Assembly: GCA_016929905.1 (NCBI GenBank) | Contig: JAFGHX010000236.1 | Span: 1 to 39,860 of the forward strand | Direction: 5' to 3' | Length of the DNA: 39,860 bases | Source of the DNA: Kiritimatiellia bacterium | GTDB lineage: Bacteria; Verrucomicrobiota; Kiritimatiellia; JAFGHX01 | Shown here: in pieces, positions 16,355-25,322 of the stretch | Numbering within the stretch: the first letter of the stretch is position 1 | Layout of the letters: each line of letters opens with the position of its first letter | Notes under the pieces: generated by a model | The model's database searches: none | The model's input: the letters and a program-made list of their open reading frames with translations, nothing else | Told to the model about the DNA's origin: nothing | Made by a program: the position numbers and the translations under genes

Positions 16355-17166
16355 ACGCCCTGCTCCAATTGGTCCGTCCAGACTCGCCACCGCGCCGACC
16401 CGGTGGATCGAGCCGGGGGGGCGCCCAGCCCCCTGCCGAGCGCACACCACAGCGTCTTCGCCGGTAACCAGTGATACACCGCGTCGGCCAGCCGACCGGC
16501 GCCGCACCGCTCCAGAACATAGCCAAGGCGCTGCGCCCGGGCCGTTCTTCGCTCCGCATTCAGCGCGTCCCGTAGTCCCGAGACACGCATGTGCGGCAGT
16601 AAAGGCACCAACGTCTCAGCCGCCCGTTCCATTCCTCCGATTCGCGAGGCGTAGCCGACGAGGTCAAGTGCCGTTGCCTCAGGGGTGCTCACCCGCAGCG
16701 GCGCATATGCCCTTGCCGGTTGCCGCACCGGTGTGCGCTCAGTACCATGCTTCACGAAGAAGCGGACCCGAATACGCCCCACCGATATCCCACGTCGAGG
16801 CGCGTCCGTTATGACTTGATGCACCTGGACCGCCTGCGGAGCGGCCCCATAGGATTGCGCGGCCGAAAGCAGCGCCAGGTAGTACGGATGGCCCAACCAG
16901 CGGAAGTAGTCATCCAACCACCAGTCCAACGGCGGCGCCCCCATCGTACGGTGCGAGGGAGCCACGATCAGAAAGAAAGGGTGCGGCCGCGATACTCTGC
17001 GAACCCGATTGCCCAGTCGCCTCAGTTGATTGACCGCCGCAATAGCCGACAGCCCTGTCGCGTCGGTCAGCTCCGCCAGCGGAAAAGCAGCCCGCCCTTC
17101 AGCCGCTCTGTCCTCAACAAATGCGGCCGCCTGCCCGCGTCTTCTCCGGACCGTTGCTGTCTTCAT
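16351..17166 (-). CDS. AbiEi-type antitoxin (transcriptional regulator)
   Basis: The 271-residue product, starting MKTATVRRRRGQAAAF, has an N-terminal winged-helix domain (about 10-75, with the recognition-helix segment SAIAAVNQLRRLGNRVRRVSR). The AbiEi C-terminal domain follows, with WWLDDYFRWLGHPYYLALLSAAQSYG, VHQVITDAPRR and VSTPEATALDLVGYASRIGGMERAA. AbiEi proteins neutralise AbiEii and repress their own operon by binding inverted repeats. I prefer ATG 17166 over the GTG at 17187, because the likely -10 (17178-17183) lies between them and transcription should begin near 17171. No Shine-Dalgarno precedes the ATG, so the message is nearly leaderless. The stop overlaps the toxin start, ensuring coupled synthesis. 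Confidence 0.88.
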   Translation of the reverse strand: MKTATVRRRRGQAAAFVEDRAAEGRAAFPLAELTDATGLSAIAAVNQLRRLGNRVRRVSRPHPFFLIVAPSHRTMGAPPLDWWLDDYFRWLGHPYYLALLSAAQSYGAAPQAVQVHQVITDAPRRGISVGRIRVRFFVKHGTERTPVRQPARAYAPLRVSTPEATALDLVGYASRIGGMERAAETLVPLLPHMRVSGLRDALNAERRTARAQRLGYVLERCGAGRLADAVYHWLPAKTLWCALGRGLGAPPARSTGSARWRVWTDQLEQGV

Positions 17167-17172
17167 TTTGTA

Positions 17173-17206
17173 TGCAAATAAAAGCACATTACGCTCTTTA
17201 TTGCAA
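17173..17206 (-). promoter_or_regulatory. abiE promoter with overlapping inverted repeat (likely operator)
   Basis: On the minus strand TTGCAA (17201-17206) and TTTTAT (17178-17183) are 17 bases apart. The same interval holds an imperfect inverted repeat, TGCAAATAAAAG (17173-17184) facing CTTTATTGCA (17196-17205). Self-repression through inverted repeats is established for AbiEi; that this is its site is inference. The tract is markedly AT-rich compared with its surroundings. Confidence 0.5.
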
Positions 17207-17461
17207 ATGATTTATTAGAGAATATGGCGCATGGGCGCCTGTTGCACCGGAAAGGACGGGAAACACGGCAGGACAGGCGTTGAGCCTGTCGAAGAAGTCA
17301 GCGGCCGACGCGTCGAAGATTTGTCCGGCGCGGAGAGGCCGGCCCTCCGCAGGAGACAAACGCGTCCTCCTGGGGCCCGGCTCCGTCCGGGCCGACGAGC
17401 GGGGGGCGTCTTTCGACAGCCTCGTTGTTCGCCATGCAAGCAAGCCGCGCTCCGGCTGCCC
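17207..17461. other. Intergenic stretch between the abiE operon and ettA
   Basis: No gene is convincing here. It contains GTTGAGCCTGTCGAAGAA near 17279, a motif that also flanks the inverted repeat at 32709-32787 (as TTTTTCGACAGGCTCAACG), so it is probably repeat debris. Confidence 0.5.
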
Positions 17462-19138
<1,677 letters not shown>

Positions 19139-19165
19139 GAGAGTTCCCTCCGTCCGCCGGCCGAG

Positions 19166-19194
19166 ACTATCCCCGTTTTGCCGGCGCAAAGCAA
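19166..19194 (-). promoter_or_regulatory. Candidate ettA promoter
   Basis: On the minus strand TTGCTT (19189-19194), 17 bases, then GATAGT (19166-19171). Leader about 20 nt, with the Shine-Dalgarno at the right place for ettA. Confidence 0.4.
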
Positions 19195-19228
19195 GCGGAA
19201 CCGCGGGCAACTGTCTGTAACGAATGGG

Positions 19229-19256
19229 TTGCCAAGCTCGCGCGGGCGTGTATCCT
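19229..19256 (+). promoter_or_regulatory. Candidate promoter of the HEAGH membrane protein gene
   Basis: TTGCCA (19229-19234), a 16-base spacer and TATCCT (19251-19256). The start codon at 19266 is only 9 bases after the -10, so the transcript would have almost no leader, which agrees with the absence of a Shine-Dalgarno. Confidence 0.45.
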
Positions 19257-19265
19257 CATACAATC

Positions 19266-19802
19266 ATGGACTGGACACCGGTAACCCGAACCCGTTTCAT
19301 CGTTTTCTCGGCCGCGGTCGCGGCGCTGGGCGTGGCCGAACTGCTGCCCCCGCGCGGCTGGGTGCCGTTGCTCGACGGCGCCAATCTCTTGTTCCACGAG
19401 GCGGGTCACCCGGTGTTCGGGCTGTTCGGCAAGACCATGGCGCTCTACGGCGGCACGCTCGGCCAGCTCGTCTTCCCGCTGGTCGTTGCCGTCGAGTTCT
19501 GGCGCCGGCGCGCGACGCTCTCCTTCGCCGTCGGCTCGGTCTGGTTCTTCCAGAACTTCTTCAACATCGCGCGCTACGCCGCCGACGCGCGCGCGCAGCG
19601 CATTCCGCTCGTGGGCGGCGGCGAGCATGACTGGTGGCATATCCTGCTGCGCTGGCGCGCGCTCAAGCATGATGTGACGGTCGGCACCGTCATCGCCGGC
19701 ATCGGCGTGCTCGGCATCAGCGCCATATGGGCCTGGGTCGCATGGCGGTGGCTCCGGCCGAAGCCCGCCTCGGCTACGGCACCCGCAGCGGAGCCGGAAT
19801 AG
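19266..19802 (+). CDS. Small membrane protein with an HEAGH motif (M50-like, unproven)
   Basis: The 178-residue protein has about four hydrophobic segments: FIVFSAAVAALGVAELL near the N-terminus, LGQLVFPLVVAVEFW, a central one around SFAVGSVWFFQNFFNIA, and VIAGIGVLGISAIWAWVAW near the end. LLFHEAGHPVFGLFG contains HEAGH at residues 44-48, the HExxH zinc motif seen in membrane-embedded site-2 proteases. A second charged motif, GGGEHDWWHILLRW, could supply further ligands. It lacks the NPDG segment that completes the M50 active site, so protease activity is doubtful and it may be a conserved membrane protein of another kind. ATG at 19266 was chosen for the promoter spacing. It is divergent from ettA. 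Confidence 0.7.
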   Translation: MDWTPVTRTRFIVFSAAVAALGVAELLPPRGWVPLLDGANLLFHEAGHPVFGLFGKTMALYGGTLGQLVFPLVVAVEFWRRRATLSFAVGSVWFFQNFFNIARYAADARAQRIPLVGGGEHDWWHILLRWRALKHDVTVGTVIAGIGVLGISAIWAWVAWRWLRPKPASATAPAAEPE

Positions 19803-19916
19803 ATGACGCGGGGGACGGGCATGGGATCTGACCTCTGAGCGGGCCTGTCCTCCGCGGCGAATGGCAACAAGCTCGTGCAGGACGTGACTTACGGGCCTGG
19901 AGAAAGGGGTAGCGCG

Positions 19917-20489
19917 ATGGCGAGAAAGCCGAATCAGTGTTGGGACTTGAGGGTTGTGCCGCGCATTCTCGAGATTCGTGAAAGACGAGTGATATTGGAT
20001 TCGGACTTGGCGAAGATCTATGGGGTACCGACCTTCCGCTTCAATGAGGCCGTGAAGCGAAATCGGAATCGTTTTCCCGCCGACTTCATGTTCCGGCTCA
20101 CGCCGCGGGAGTTTCAATTTTTGACATCGCAAAATGCGATGTCAAAGACTGGGCGCGGGGGGCGTCGGACGCTGCCATATGCGTTCACCGAACACGGCGC
20201 GGTCATGGCCGCGAACGTGCTGCGGAGCCCGCGCGCTGTGCAGATGAGTGTTTTTGTTGTGCGAGCCTTCGTCCGCATGCGGGCGGCGCTGGCCGATACG
20301 CGCGATCTTGCCGCGAAATTGGCGGCACTCGAGAAGGAACTCAAGGAACGCCTGGATGTGCAGGAGGCCGCCATCGTTGACATCCTGCAGCGAATCATGG
20401 ATGTGATCGATCCGCCCGCCTTACCGGAACCGCCGCCCAAGAAGATCGGATTCGCGGTGAAGGAGCAACGTGCAGTCTACTCTCCCTGA
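19917..20489 (+). CDS. ORF6N-domain DNA-binding protein
   Basis: The 190-residue product has an N-terminal ORF6N domain (about residues 12-105): ILEIRERRVILDSDLAKIYGV, then RFNEAVKRNRNRFPADFMFRLT, and later LPYAFTEHGAVMAANVLRSPRAVQMSVFVVRAFVRMR. A coiled-coil-like helix (about 115-160) and a proline-rich end follow. ORF6N is related to KilA-N and is found in phages, integrated elements and stand-alone bacterial genes, where it is thought to bind DNA; the target is unknown. GGAGAAAGGGG lies just upstream of the ATG at 19917. The stop codon forms a small hairpin with the stop of the convergent beta-helix gene. Its presence suggests past phage or mobile-element input. Confidence 0.88.
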   Translation: MARKPNQCWDLRVVPRILEIRERRVILDSDLAKIYGVPTFRFNEAVKRNRNRFPADFMFRLTPREFQFLTSQNAMSKTGRGGRRTLPYAFTEHGAVMAANVLRSPRAVQMSVFVVRAFVRMRAALADTRDLAAKLAALEKELKERLDVQEAAIVDILQRIMDVIDPPALPEPPPKKIGFAVKEQRAVYSP

Positions 20490-20502
20490 GCGCCCCCGCT
20501 CA
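20487..20502. other. Hairpin spanning two convergent stop codons
   Basis: TGAGCG (20487-20492) and CGCTCA (20497-20502) form a six-base stem around CCCC. The first three bases are the stop of the ORF6N gene and the last three the reverse complement of the beta-helix stop. No T tract follows, so it is at best a weak shared transcript end. Confidence 0.4.
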
Positions 20503-21786
20503 ATACGCGATATTCGCCCACGGATCGGTGCTGCCCATACCCAGGGCGTCGGGGTCGGTATCGCCGGAGATGTCGCCGCTGAGCGGCGGCAAGGCGATCA
20601 CGCCGACCCGATTGCTCTCGACGATCTCGTAGTTCAGCCCGCCGTTGTCGCGCGCGCTGTTGCGGATGATCAGGTTGCGGTCGCCGTCCACGTCGATGCC
20701 GCGCGCGTTGTTGCTGACGTTGTTGCCCTCGACCCGGCATTCGCGGCCCGTCACGTGGATGCCGGCCGCCAGGTTCATGTCGCTCTGGTTCCCGACCACG
20801 TAACAGCCGTACGGCGCCTGGATCCCGTCCTGCGAGTTCAGCGCGGCCGTGCAATCCTTGACCGTGCTGCTGTCGCCCAGCACGATGCCGACCCGGTTCG
20901 TGAACGCGGTGCAGTTCTTGATCGTACAGCCCTGATAGCCCGTGATCCCGTCGTTCGCATTCCGGGCGGCCGAACAGTCGGTGACGGTCGAGCCGTCGCC
21001 CACGACGATGCCGAGCGACCCGTTGTCATAGGCCGTGCAGCGGGTGACGGTGCAACCGGCCCGCGTCTCAATGCCGTTGCTTCCGTTGCCGTACGCGGTC
21101 GTGTCCGTCACCGTGCACCCGTCGTCCGCCACGACGCCGTCCGACCCGTTCTCGCCCACGGTCGAGCGGGTGAGGGTGCATCCCGATGAGAGCCAGACCC
21201 CTCGCGATGTGTTGCCGCACGCGACCAGTTCGGCGAGGAAACATCTGTCGCCCGTCGCGATGCCATACTGGTTGTTCCGCGCCAGACAGCGCGTGATGCT
21301 GGAGTCCGACCCGAGATAAAGGCCGAACCCGGATGTGTCAAACCCGTTCGTGTACGCCGCCAGATCCTGGAACCGGCTGTTGGACGCCCAGTCCGCCGCC
21401 ACGCCGAATGCGCCCCACTCGCGCACGGTCCCGTTCCGGACCGTGATGTTGTTGCGCGCGCCGCTCACCTGCACACCCGCCAGCGAGCCGCTGCCGCCGA
21501 TGAGCGCGAACCCGTTCAGATCGAGCGTGATGTCGCTGCCGCTGATCGTGATGCCGTTCTGCCCCGCCGTGCCGGTCAGGTTCGTGGTCAGATAGTAGGC
21601 GCCCGGCGTACTGATCGTAACCGGTATACCCGATATGGGCGTGCGCGGTTCGACTTGCTCCAGCGTCCGCAACATCGGGGCCGGCGCGCCCGGCGGCGTG
21701 AGCGACCCTTGCCCACATGCCGCACACGCGCCCGCCAGAAACACACCCGCTTTCATAACGATCCGCACTCCAAGCCCGGTTCTCAT
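20500..21786 (-). CDS. Exported right-handed parallel beta-helix protein (NosD-like)
   Basis: The 428-residue protein starts MRTGLGVRIVMKAGVFLAG and carries a signal peptide ending near ACGQGS. A sequence typical of Verrucomicrobia/Kiritimatiellota helix proteins follows (VEPRTPISGIPVTISTPGAYY, LTGTAGQNGITISGSDITLDLNGFAL). Then come about a dozen turns of roughly 20-24 residues with a recurring (G)CTVTxCTAYxNGSxGI pattern, rich in Asn, Gly, Thr and regular cysteines. Such helices bind or cleave polysaccharides or act at the surface; no catalytic triad is clear. The tail ends in WANIAY, a common end motif there. AGGAGA lies 7 bases before the ATG at 21786; an internal ATG at 21756 is possible. 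Confidence 0.85.
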   Translation of the reverse strand: MRTGLGVRIVMKAGVFLAGACAACGQGSLTPPGAPAPMLRTLEQVEPRTPISGIPVTISTPGAYYLTTNLTGTAGQNGITISGSDITLDLNGFALIGGSGSLAGVQVSGARNNITVRNGTVREWGAFGVAADWASNSRFQDLAAYTNGFDTSGFGLYLGSDSSITRCLARNNQYGIATGDRCFLAELVACGNTSRGVWLSSGCTLTRSTVGENGSDGVVADDGCTVTDTTAYGNGSNGIETRAGCTVTRCTAYDNGSLGIVVGDGSTVTDCSAARNANDGITGYQGCTIKNCTAFTNRVGIVLGDSSTVKDCTAALNSQDGIQAPYGCYVVGNQSDMNLAAGIHVTGRECRVEGNNVSNNARGIDVDGDRNLIIRNSARDNGGLNYEIVESNRVGVIALPPLSGDISGDTDPDALGMGSTDPWANIAY

Positions 21787-21893
21787 CCTGCAGTCTCCTT
21801 TTCCGGTCGGTTCTTGTCCGGCGACCGAACACGCATGCGCGCGCCGCCCGCGCCATCGCGCCGCGGCCAATCCGAGGCCCGACCCTCGCGCGG

Positions 21894-21922
21894 AGCATAC
21901 CATGCGCCACGGCGCGAGCCAA
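21894..21922 (-). promoter_or_regulatory. Candidate promoter of the beta-helix gene
   Basis: On the minus strand TTGGCT (21917-21922), 17 bases, TATGCT (21894-21899). The leader would be about 100 nt. Confidence 0.4.
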
Positions 21923-22072
21923 GCTGGGAGGGCAGACAGACTGTGATCGCCCGAATGCCTTCGAGAGGCGCGCCGCGCCACGGTCCGCGCGCCAGGCCGC
22001 TGCCCGGTAACCGTCAAGCCCGGCCCGCCATGCGGAGGCGGCGGCCGTCAATCGGCGTACTGTCTGGACCAT

Positions 22073-22157
22073 GCGGCTCGCGAGGACGCTCGCCCTCCAG
22101 TGTGTTCGCGCCTGTCCCGGGCTGTGCGGCAGAAGGGCGAGCGTCCTCGCGAGCCGC
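22073..22157. repeat. Inverted-repeat element, GGCTCGCGAGGACGCTCGCC family, copy 2
   Basis: Two perfect 24-base arms (22073-22096 and 22134-22157) face each other across 37 bases. The arm is close to those at 6910-6932 and 32709-32736. It lies in the otherwise empty 21923-22300 interval, upstream of the small lipoprotein gene; nothing else was recognised in that interval. Confidence 0.8.
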
Positions 22158-22300
22158 GAATGACCAGGCGCCGCCTCGTGCACGCGAAAGCACTGGGTTT
22201 GCGATCGGCGCCGCTGTACCCGTAAGTTCCACGACGGGACTGCGACTGAGCTGTAATAGGCGTGGTGAACGAACCGAGAGGAAAAGGGGAGGAACGAGCC

Positions 22301-22480
22301 ATGAAACACGTCGGAAACGCGGTGAGTATGCTGCTGGTCCTGGTGTTCGTGACGACGCTCGCCGCCGCGCTGAGCGGCTGCAGAACGGAGCGCACGGACA
22401 AGGCGCAGGGCCCGGAGAAGAAGGCGGCCCAACCCGAGCATCCGGCCGACACCAAACCGAAGGATCATCCGGCCCACTGA
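22301..22480 (+). CDS. Small lipoprotein, 59 residues
   Basis: MKHVGNAVSMLLVLVFVTTL followed by AAALSGC forms a lipoprotein signal peptide with a LSGC lipobox (cysteine at residue 27). The mature part is only about 33 residues, charged and proline-rich (PEHPADTKPKDHPAH), with no recognisable fold. Short entericidin-like and other small lipoproteins look like this, but no family can be named. GGGGAGGAA stands 7 bases before the ATG at 22301, a strong ribosome site. The transglutaminase-like lipoprotein gene begins 116 bases downstream in the same direction, so the two may be co-transcribed and both act at the cell envelope. Confidence 0.75.
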   Translation: MKHVGNAVSMLLVLVFVTTLAAALSGCRTERTDKAQGPEKKAAQPEHPADTKPKDHPAH

Positions 22481-22596
22481 AACCGGCTCGAGCCCGCACC
22501 TTCGCCGGGGCTTCCGCCGCCGCAGCGAAGCGAATGCGGCCGGCACTCCGGCGCGCGAGACGGCCTGAACCGGCATGTGAACACGCGGAGGACGCC

Positions 22597-23988
22597 ATGA
22601 GAACGAAACGGAACCGGCGCGTGGCCGGGCTCACCGCGGCCGCGGCGGCGGCCGCGTTCTTGTCGGCCGGCGCCCTGTTGACGGGCTGCAACCGGGAACG
22701 GCTGCGGGCGGCGGGCAGCCGTGCGAGCGAATCGCGGTACGGCGTGGTCACGGCCGACATCCAGGCCGGCATCGAGCACCACATTCAAGAGCAGGTCCGT
22801 CGCGGCGGCGGCTATTTCACGATCCCGTTCGGAGCGAAGACGCTCCAGCTGCGGCTGGTCCGCGTGCACGTCGAATACCTCGCGACCCTGAGCCCGACGA
22901 ACCATTTCGCCTGCGTGGACCTGGCCGGGCGCGACGGCGAGTTCTACGACGTTGATTTCTTCCTCGCCGGCCGGCCGGGTTCGATGACCGTCACCGAAAC
23001 GATGGTCCACAAGGTCAACGGGCAGCCGCTCTATCTCTGGGAACAGCAGCCGGACAAGACGTGGGGCCGTGTGCCGGTTGACGGCGCCTCGCATCAGTTG
23101 CTCGGCCTGGTGCGTGGGCGCGACGAGTTCGAGTTCGTCTATCGCGCGACACTGCCCGAAATCGACGGACCGGCCGCCGCCTGGCTCCCGATGCCGCAGT
23201 CGGACGCGTTTCAGACCGTGACGGTGCAGGGCATTGACGCGCCGGCTCCGCACAGGATCCTGAGCGAGCACGCGCACGGGAACAAGGTCCTCTATATGGC
23301 GCTCGGCCCCGAGCACAGCGGGGCCGCCATCGAATTGCGCTTTCACGTGGTCCGCCTGGAGAAGGGCGCATACGAAGCCGCCTTGGACGAACCCGAACGC
23401 TATCTCAAACCGGAAAGCCTGGTGCCCGCCGACCCGCGGTTCACGGAAGCGGTCCGCCGCGTTGTCGAGGGCAAGCAGGGCGCGCTGGTGCGGGCCAGGG
23501 CCATCTATGACACGGTGATCGACCAGATGCGGTACATGAAGTACGGGGACGGCTGGGGCAAGGGCGACGCCGTCTACGCCTGCCATACGCTCTACGGGAA
23601 CTGTACCGACTTCCACGCCTACTTCATCGCGCTCGCCAGGGCCGCCGGTATTCCCGCCCGCTTCGCGATCGGCGCCGCGCTGCCCTCCGAACGCGACGAG
23701 GGCGGCGTGGACGGCTATCACTGCTGGGCCGAGTTTTACGCGGAGGGGAAATGGTGGCCTGTCGATATCAGCGAAGCGGACAAGTACACCGCGCTCAGCA
23801 TCTACTACTTCGGCCATCATCCCGCCAACCGCATCGAGTTCAGCCGCGGCCGCGACCTCATCGTCGAGCCGGGCCCGGCGGCCGGCCCGATCAACTTCCT
23901 GGCCTATCCCGTCCTGGAGATCGACGGGCAACCGGCCCGGGCCGCCACCGCCTTCTTCTTCCGGCGCGCGGCCCGCGCGCGGTCGTGA
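22597..23988 (+). CDS. Transglutaminase-like lipoprotein
   Basis: The 463-residue protein has a lipoprotein signal peptide with a LLTGC lipobox (Cys31). A beta-rich N-terminal part (about 60-260) is followed by a transglutaminase core with the papain-like triad: Cys336 in LYGNCTDFHAYFIALARAAG, His375 in VDGYHCWAEFY and Asp390 in WWPVDISEAD. This order is that of bacterial transglutaminase-core proteins, which act as proteases or amide-bond-modifying enzymes at the envelope. The substrate is unknown. GGAGG lies 7 bases before the ATG at 22597. It stands downstream of a small lipoprotein gene and convergent with the CapA-like gene. Confidence 0.88.
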   Translation: MRTKRNRRVAGLTAAAAAAAFLSAGALLTGCNRERLRAAGSRASESRYGVVTADIQAGIEHHIQEQVRRGGGYFTIPFGAKTLQLRLVRVHVEYLATLSPTNHFACVDLAGRDGEFYDVDFFLAGRPGSMTVTETMVHKVNGQPLYLWEQQPDKTWGRVPVDGASHQLLGLVRGRDEFEFVYRATLPEIDGPAAAWLPMPQSDAFQTVTVQGIDAPAPHRILSEHAHGNKVLYMALGPEHSGAAIELRFHVVRLEKGAYEAALDEPERYLKPESLVPADPRFTEAVRRVVEGKQGALVRARAIYDTVIDQMRYMKYGDGWGKGDAVYACHTLYGNCTDFHAYFIALARAAGIPARFAIGAALPSERDEGGVDGYHCWAEFYAEGKWWPVDISEADKYTALSIYYFGHHPANRIEFSRGRDLIVEPGPAAGPINFLAYPVLEIDGQPARAATAFFFRRAARARS

Positions 23989-24025
23989 TCACGCGTTCGC
24001 CGCAGGCGCAAGACGCGCGAGCCGT

Positions 24026-25213
24026 CTAACCGTACAAGGCGCGCGGGCGGCGGTACTCGAGCGACGGCTTGGGCGCCGCGGCCTGCCGCTCGAATTGCTC
24101 CATGGCCATCGTCCCCAACTCCGCCATCCAGGAGCGGTTCTCCTGGATCCCGAGCAGGATCCAGCCCCAGCGTTCCATGAACTGCTCCGGCGTAAGCCCC
24201 GCCGCCCGGCGCAGGCAGGACCCGAGCATCTGGAGGCACTTGCGGCGCCAGTTCTCACGCACCGCCGCCTCGTCGGCCAGCGCGGCATCGAGCTGCGCGA
24301 GGTACGCCAGGCCCGCCGCCAGCCGCGCGCCCGTCATGGGAACCGGCCGTTCTTCGGGCGGCTCCCCGATCTCGAACGGGAGCCGCTCGAACTCGCCCGC
24401 ACCCTCGCTCGACAGCGTCACGCGCAGGACAAACGCATGCGCGGTATGCGGCGCATGGGCCTTCATGTACTCGCTGGAATGCGCCGCGAACAGACAGTTG
24501 CCCAGACTGTAGGCGATCAGGCTGCGGCCACGCCGCTCGACGCCTTGCGGCACGTGCGGGTGCGTGTGCAGGATCAGGTCCGCACCCGCCGCCGCGAGCC
24601 GGCGCGACAGGTCCCGGCGCCAGACTGCGGGCGTCTCCATGAACTCGAGATCGGAGTGCATGCTGAGCACCAGCACGTCAACCTGCGGACGCAACGCGCG
24701 CAGGTCCGCCAGCACGTGCGCCTCAACCAGGTACGCCGGCCCCGCCCCCACATGGCCGCAGGTGTAGTTGCAGTCTTCCTGGTAGCCCAGGAACCCGATG
24801 CGCAGGCCGTTGCGCGCCAGGACGAGCGGCCGGCGCGCTTCCTCGGGCGTCAGCCCGGCCCCGAACGTTCCGATCCCCAGCTCGGCCAGCCGTTTGCGCG
24901 TGTGCTGCAGGCCCCGGGTCCCGCAGTCCAGCACGTGGTTTTGCGCCAGGTTCATCACGTCAAAGCCCGCCTCGCGCAGGGACGGCGCTACGGAATCCTC
25001 GCAGGTCAACCCTTTCGGGTCGAGTTCCGCCGCCGGGAAATCGGCGGGGAACAGGATCGACTCCATGTTCCCGAACCGGATGTCCGCTTCGGCCAGCCAG
25101 GGCCTGATCTTCTCGAACGGAAACGCATGCCCGTTCGCGCGAACCGCATCGCCGGGTACGCCGCTGAACGACACATCGCCCACCGCGGCAAGCACAACCT
25201 TCGCGTTGGCCAT
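24026..25213 (-). CDS. CapA-family (poly-gamma-glutamate synthesis-type) metallophosphatase-like protein
   Basis: The 395-residue protein has the CapA/PgsA fold. AAVGDVSFSG near the N-terminus corresponds to the family's GD motif. FGNMESILF holds the N-E pair, VMNLAQNHVLDCGTRGL the NNH-like block, and LILHTHPHVPQGVERRGRSLIAYSLGN the H-x-H-P metal site. CapA proteins resemble calcineurin-like phosphatases and are tied to capsule polymer export or modification. A C-terminal extension (about 300-395) is unassigned. No transmembrane anchor is evident, unlike classical CapA. I start at ATG 25213, 4 bases after GGAGGG. An upstream in-frame ATG reaches into the palindromic repeat at 25229-25322, whose translation (KRRDAAST) is not part of the family. 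Confidence 0.82.
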   Translation of the reverse strand: MANAKVVLAAVGDVSFSGVPGDAVRANGHAFPFEKIRPWLAEADIRFGNMESILFPADFPAAELDPKGLTCEDSVAPSLREAGFDVMNLAQNHVLDCGTRGLQHTRKRLAELGIGTFGAGLTPEEARRPLVLARNGLRIGFLGYQEDCNYTCGHVGAGPAYLVEAHVLADLRALRPQVDVLVLSMHSDLEFMETPAVWRRDLSRRLAAAGADLILHTHPHVPQGVERRGRSLIAYSLGNCLFAAHSSEYMKAHAPHTAHAFVLRVTLSSEGAGEFERLPFEIGEPPEERPVPMTGARLAAGLAYLAQLDAALADEAAVRENWRRKCLQMLGSCLRRAAGLTPEQFMERWGWILLGIQENRSWMAELGTMAMEQFERQAAAPKPSLEYRRPRALYG

Positions 25214-25228
25214 CATGCCCTCCATTTC

Positions 25229-25322
25229 AGTAGAAGCGGCGTCTCGCCGCTTCCCCGCCCCCGGGCACACCCCCGGCGGCACGTCGTGCCGCCGGGGGAA
25301 GCGGCGAGACGCCGCTTCTACT
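25229..25322. repeat. Composite REP element: two inverted AGTAGAAGCGG units around an inner hairpin
   Basis: Perfect 28-base arms (25229-25256 and 25295-25322) face each other; each arm itself contains the 9-bp GAAGCGGCG hairpin. The centre holds CCCCCGGCGGCA (25270-25281) opposite TGCCGCCGGGGG. The right arm supplies the TAG stop of the polysaccharide deacetylase gene (25318-25320). It is the head-to-head form of the single unit found at 5206 and 34625. Confidence 0.85.

Noticed and set aside
17215..17443. Short minus-strand frames between abiE and ettA
   Set aside because: No domain, no ribosome site and the region contains a repeat-like TTCGACAGGCTCAACG motif.
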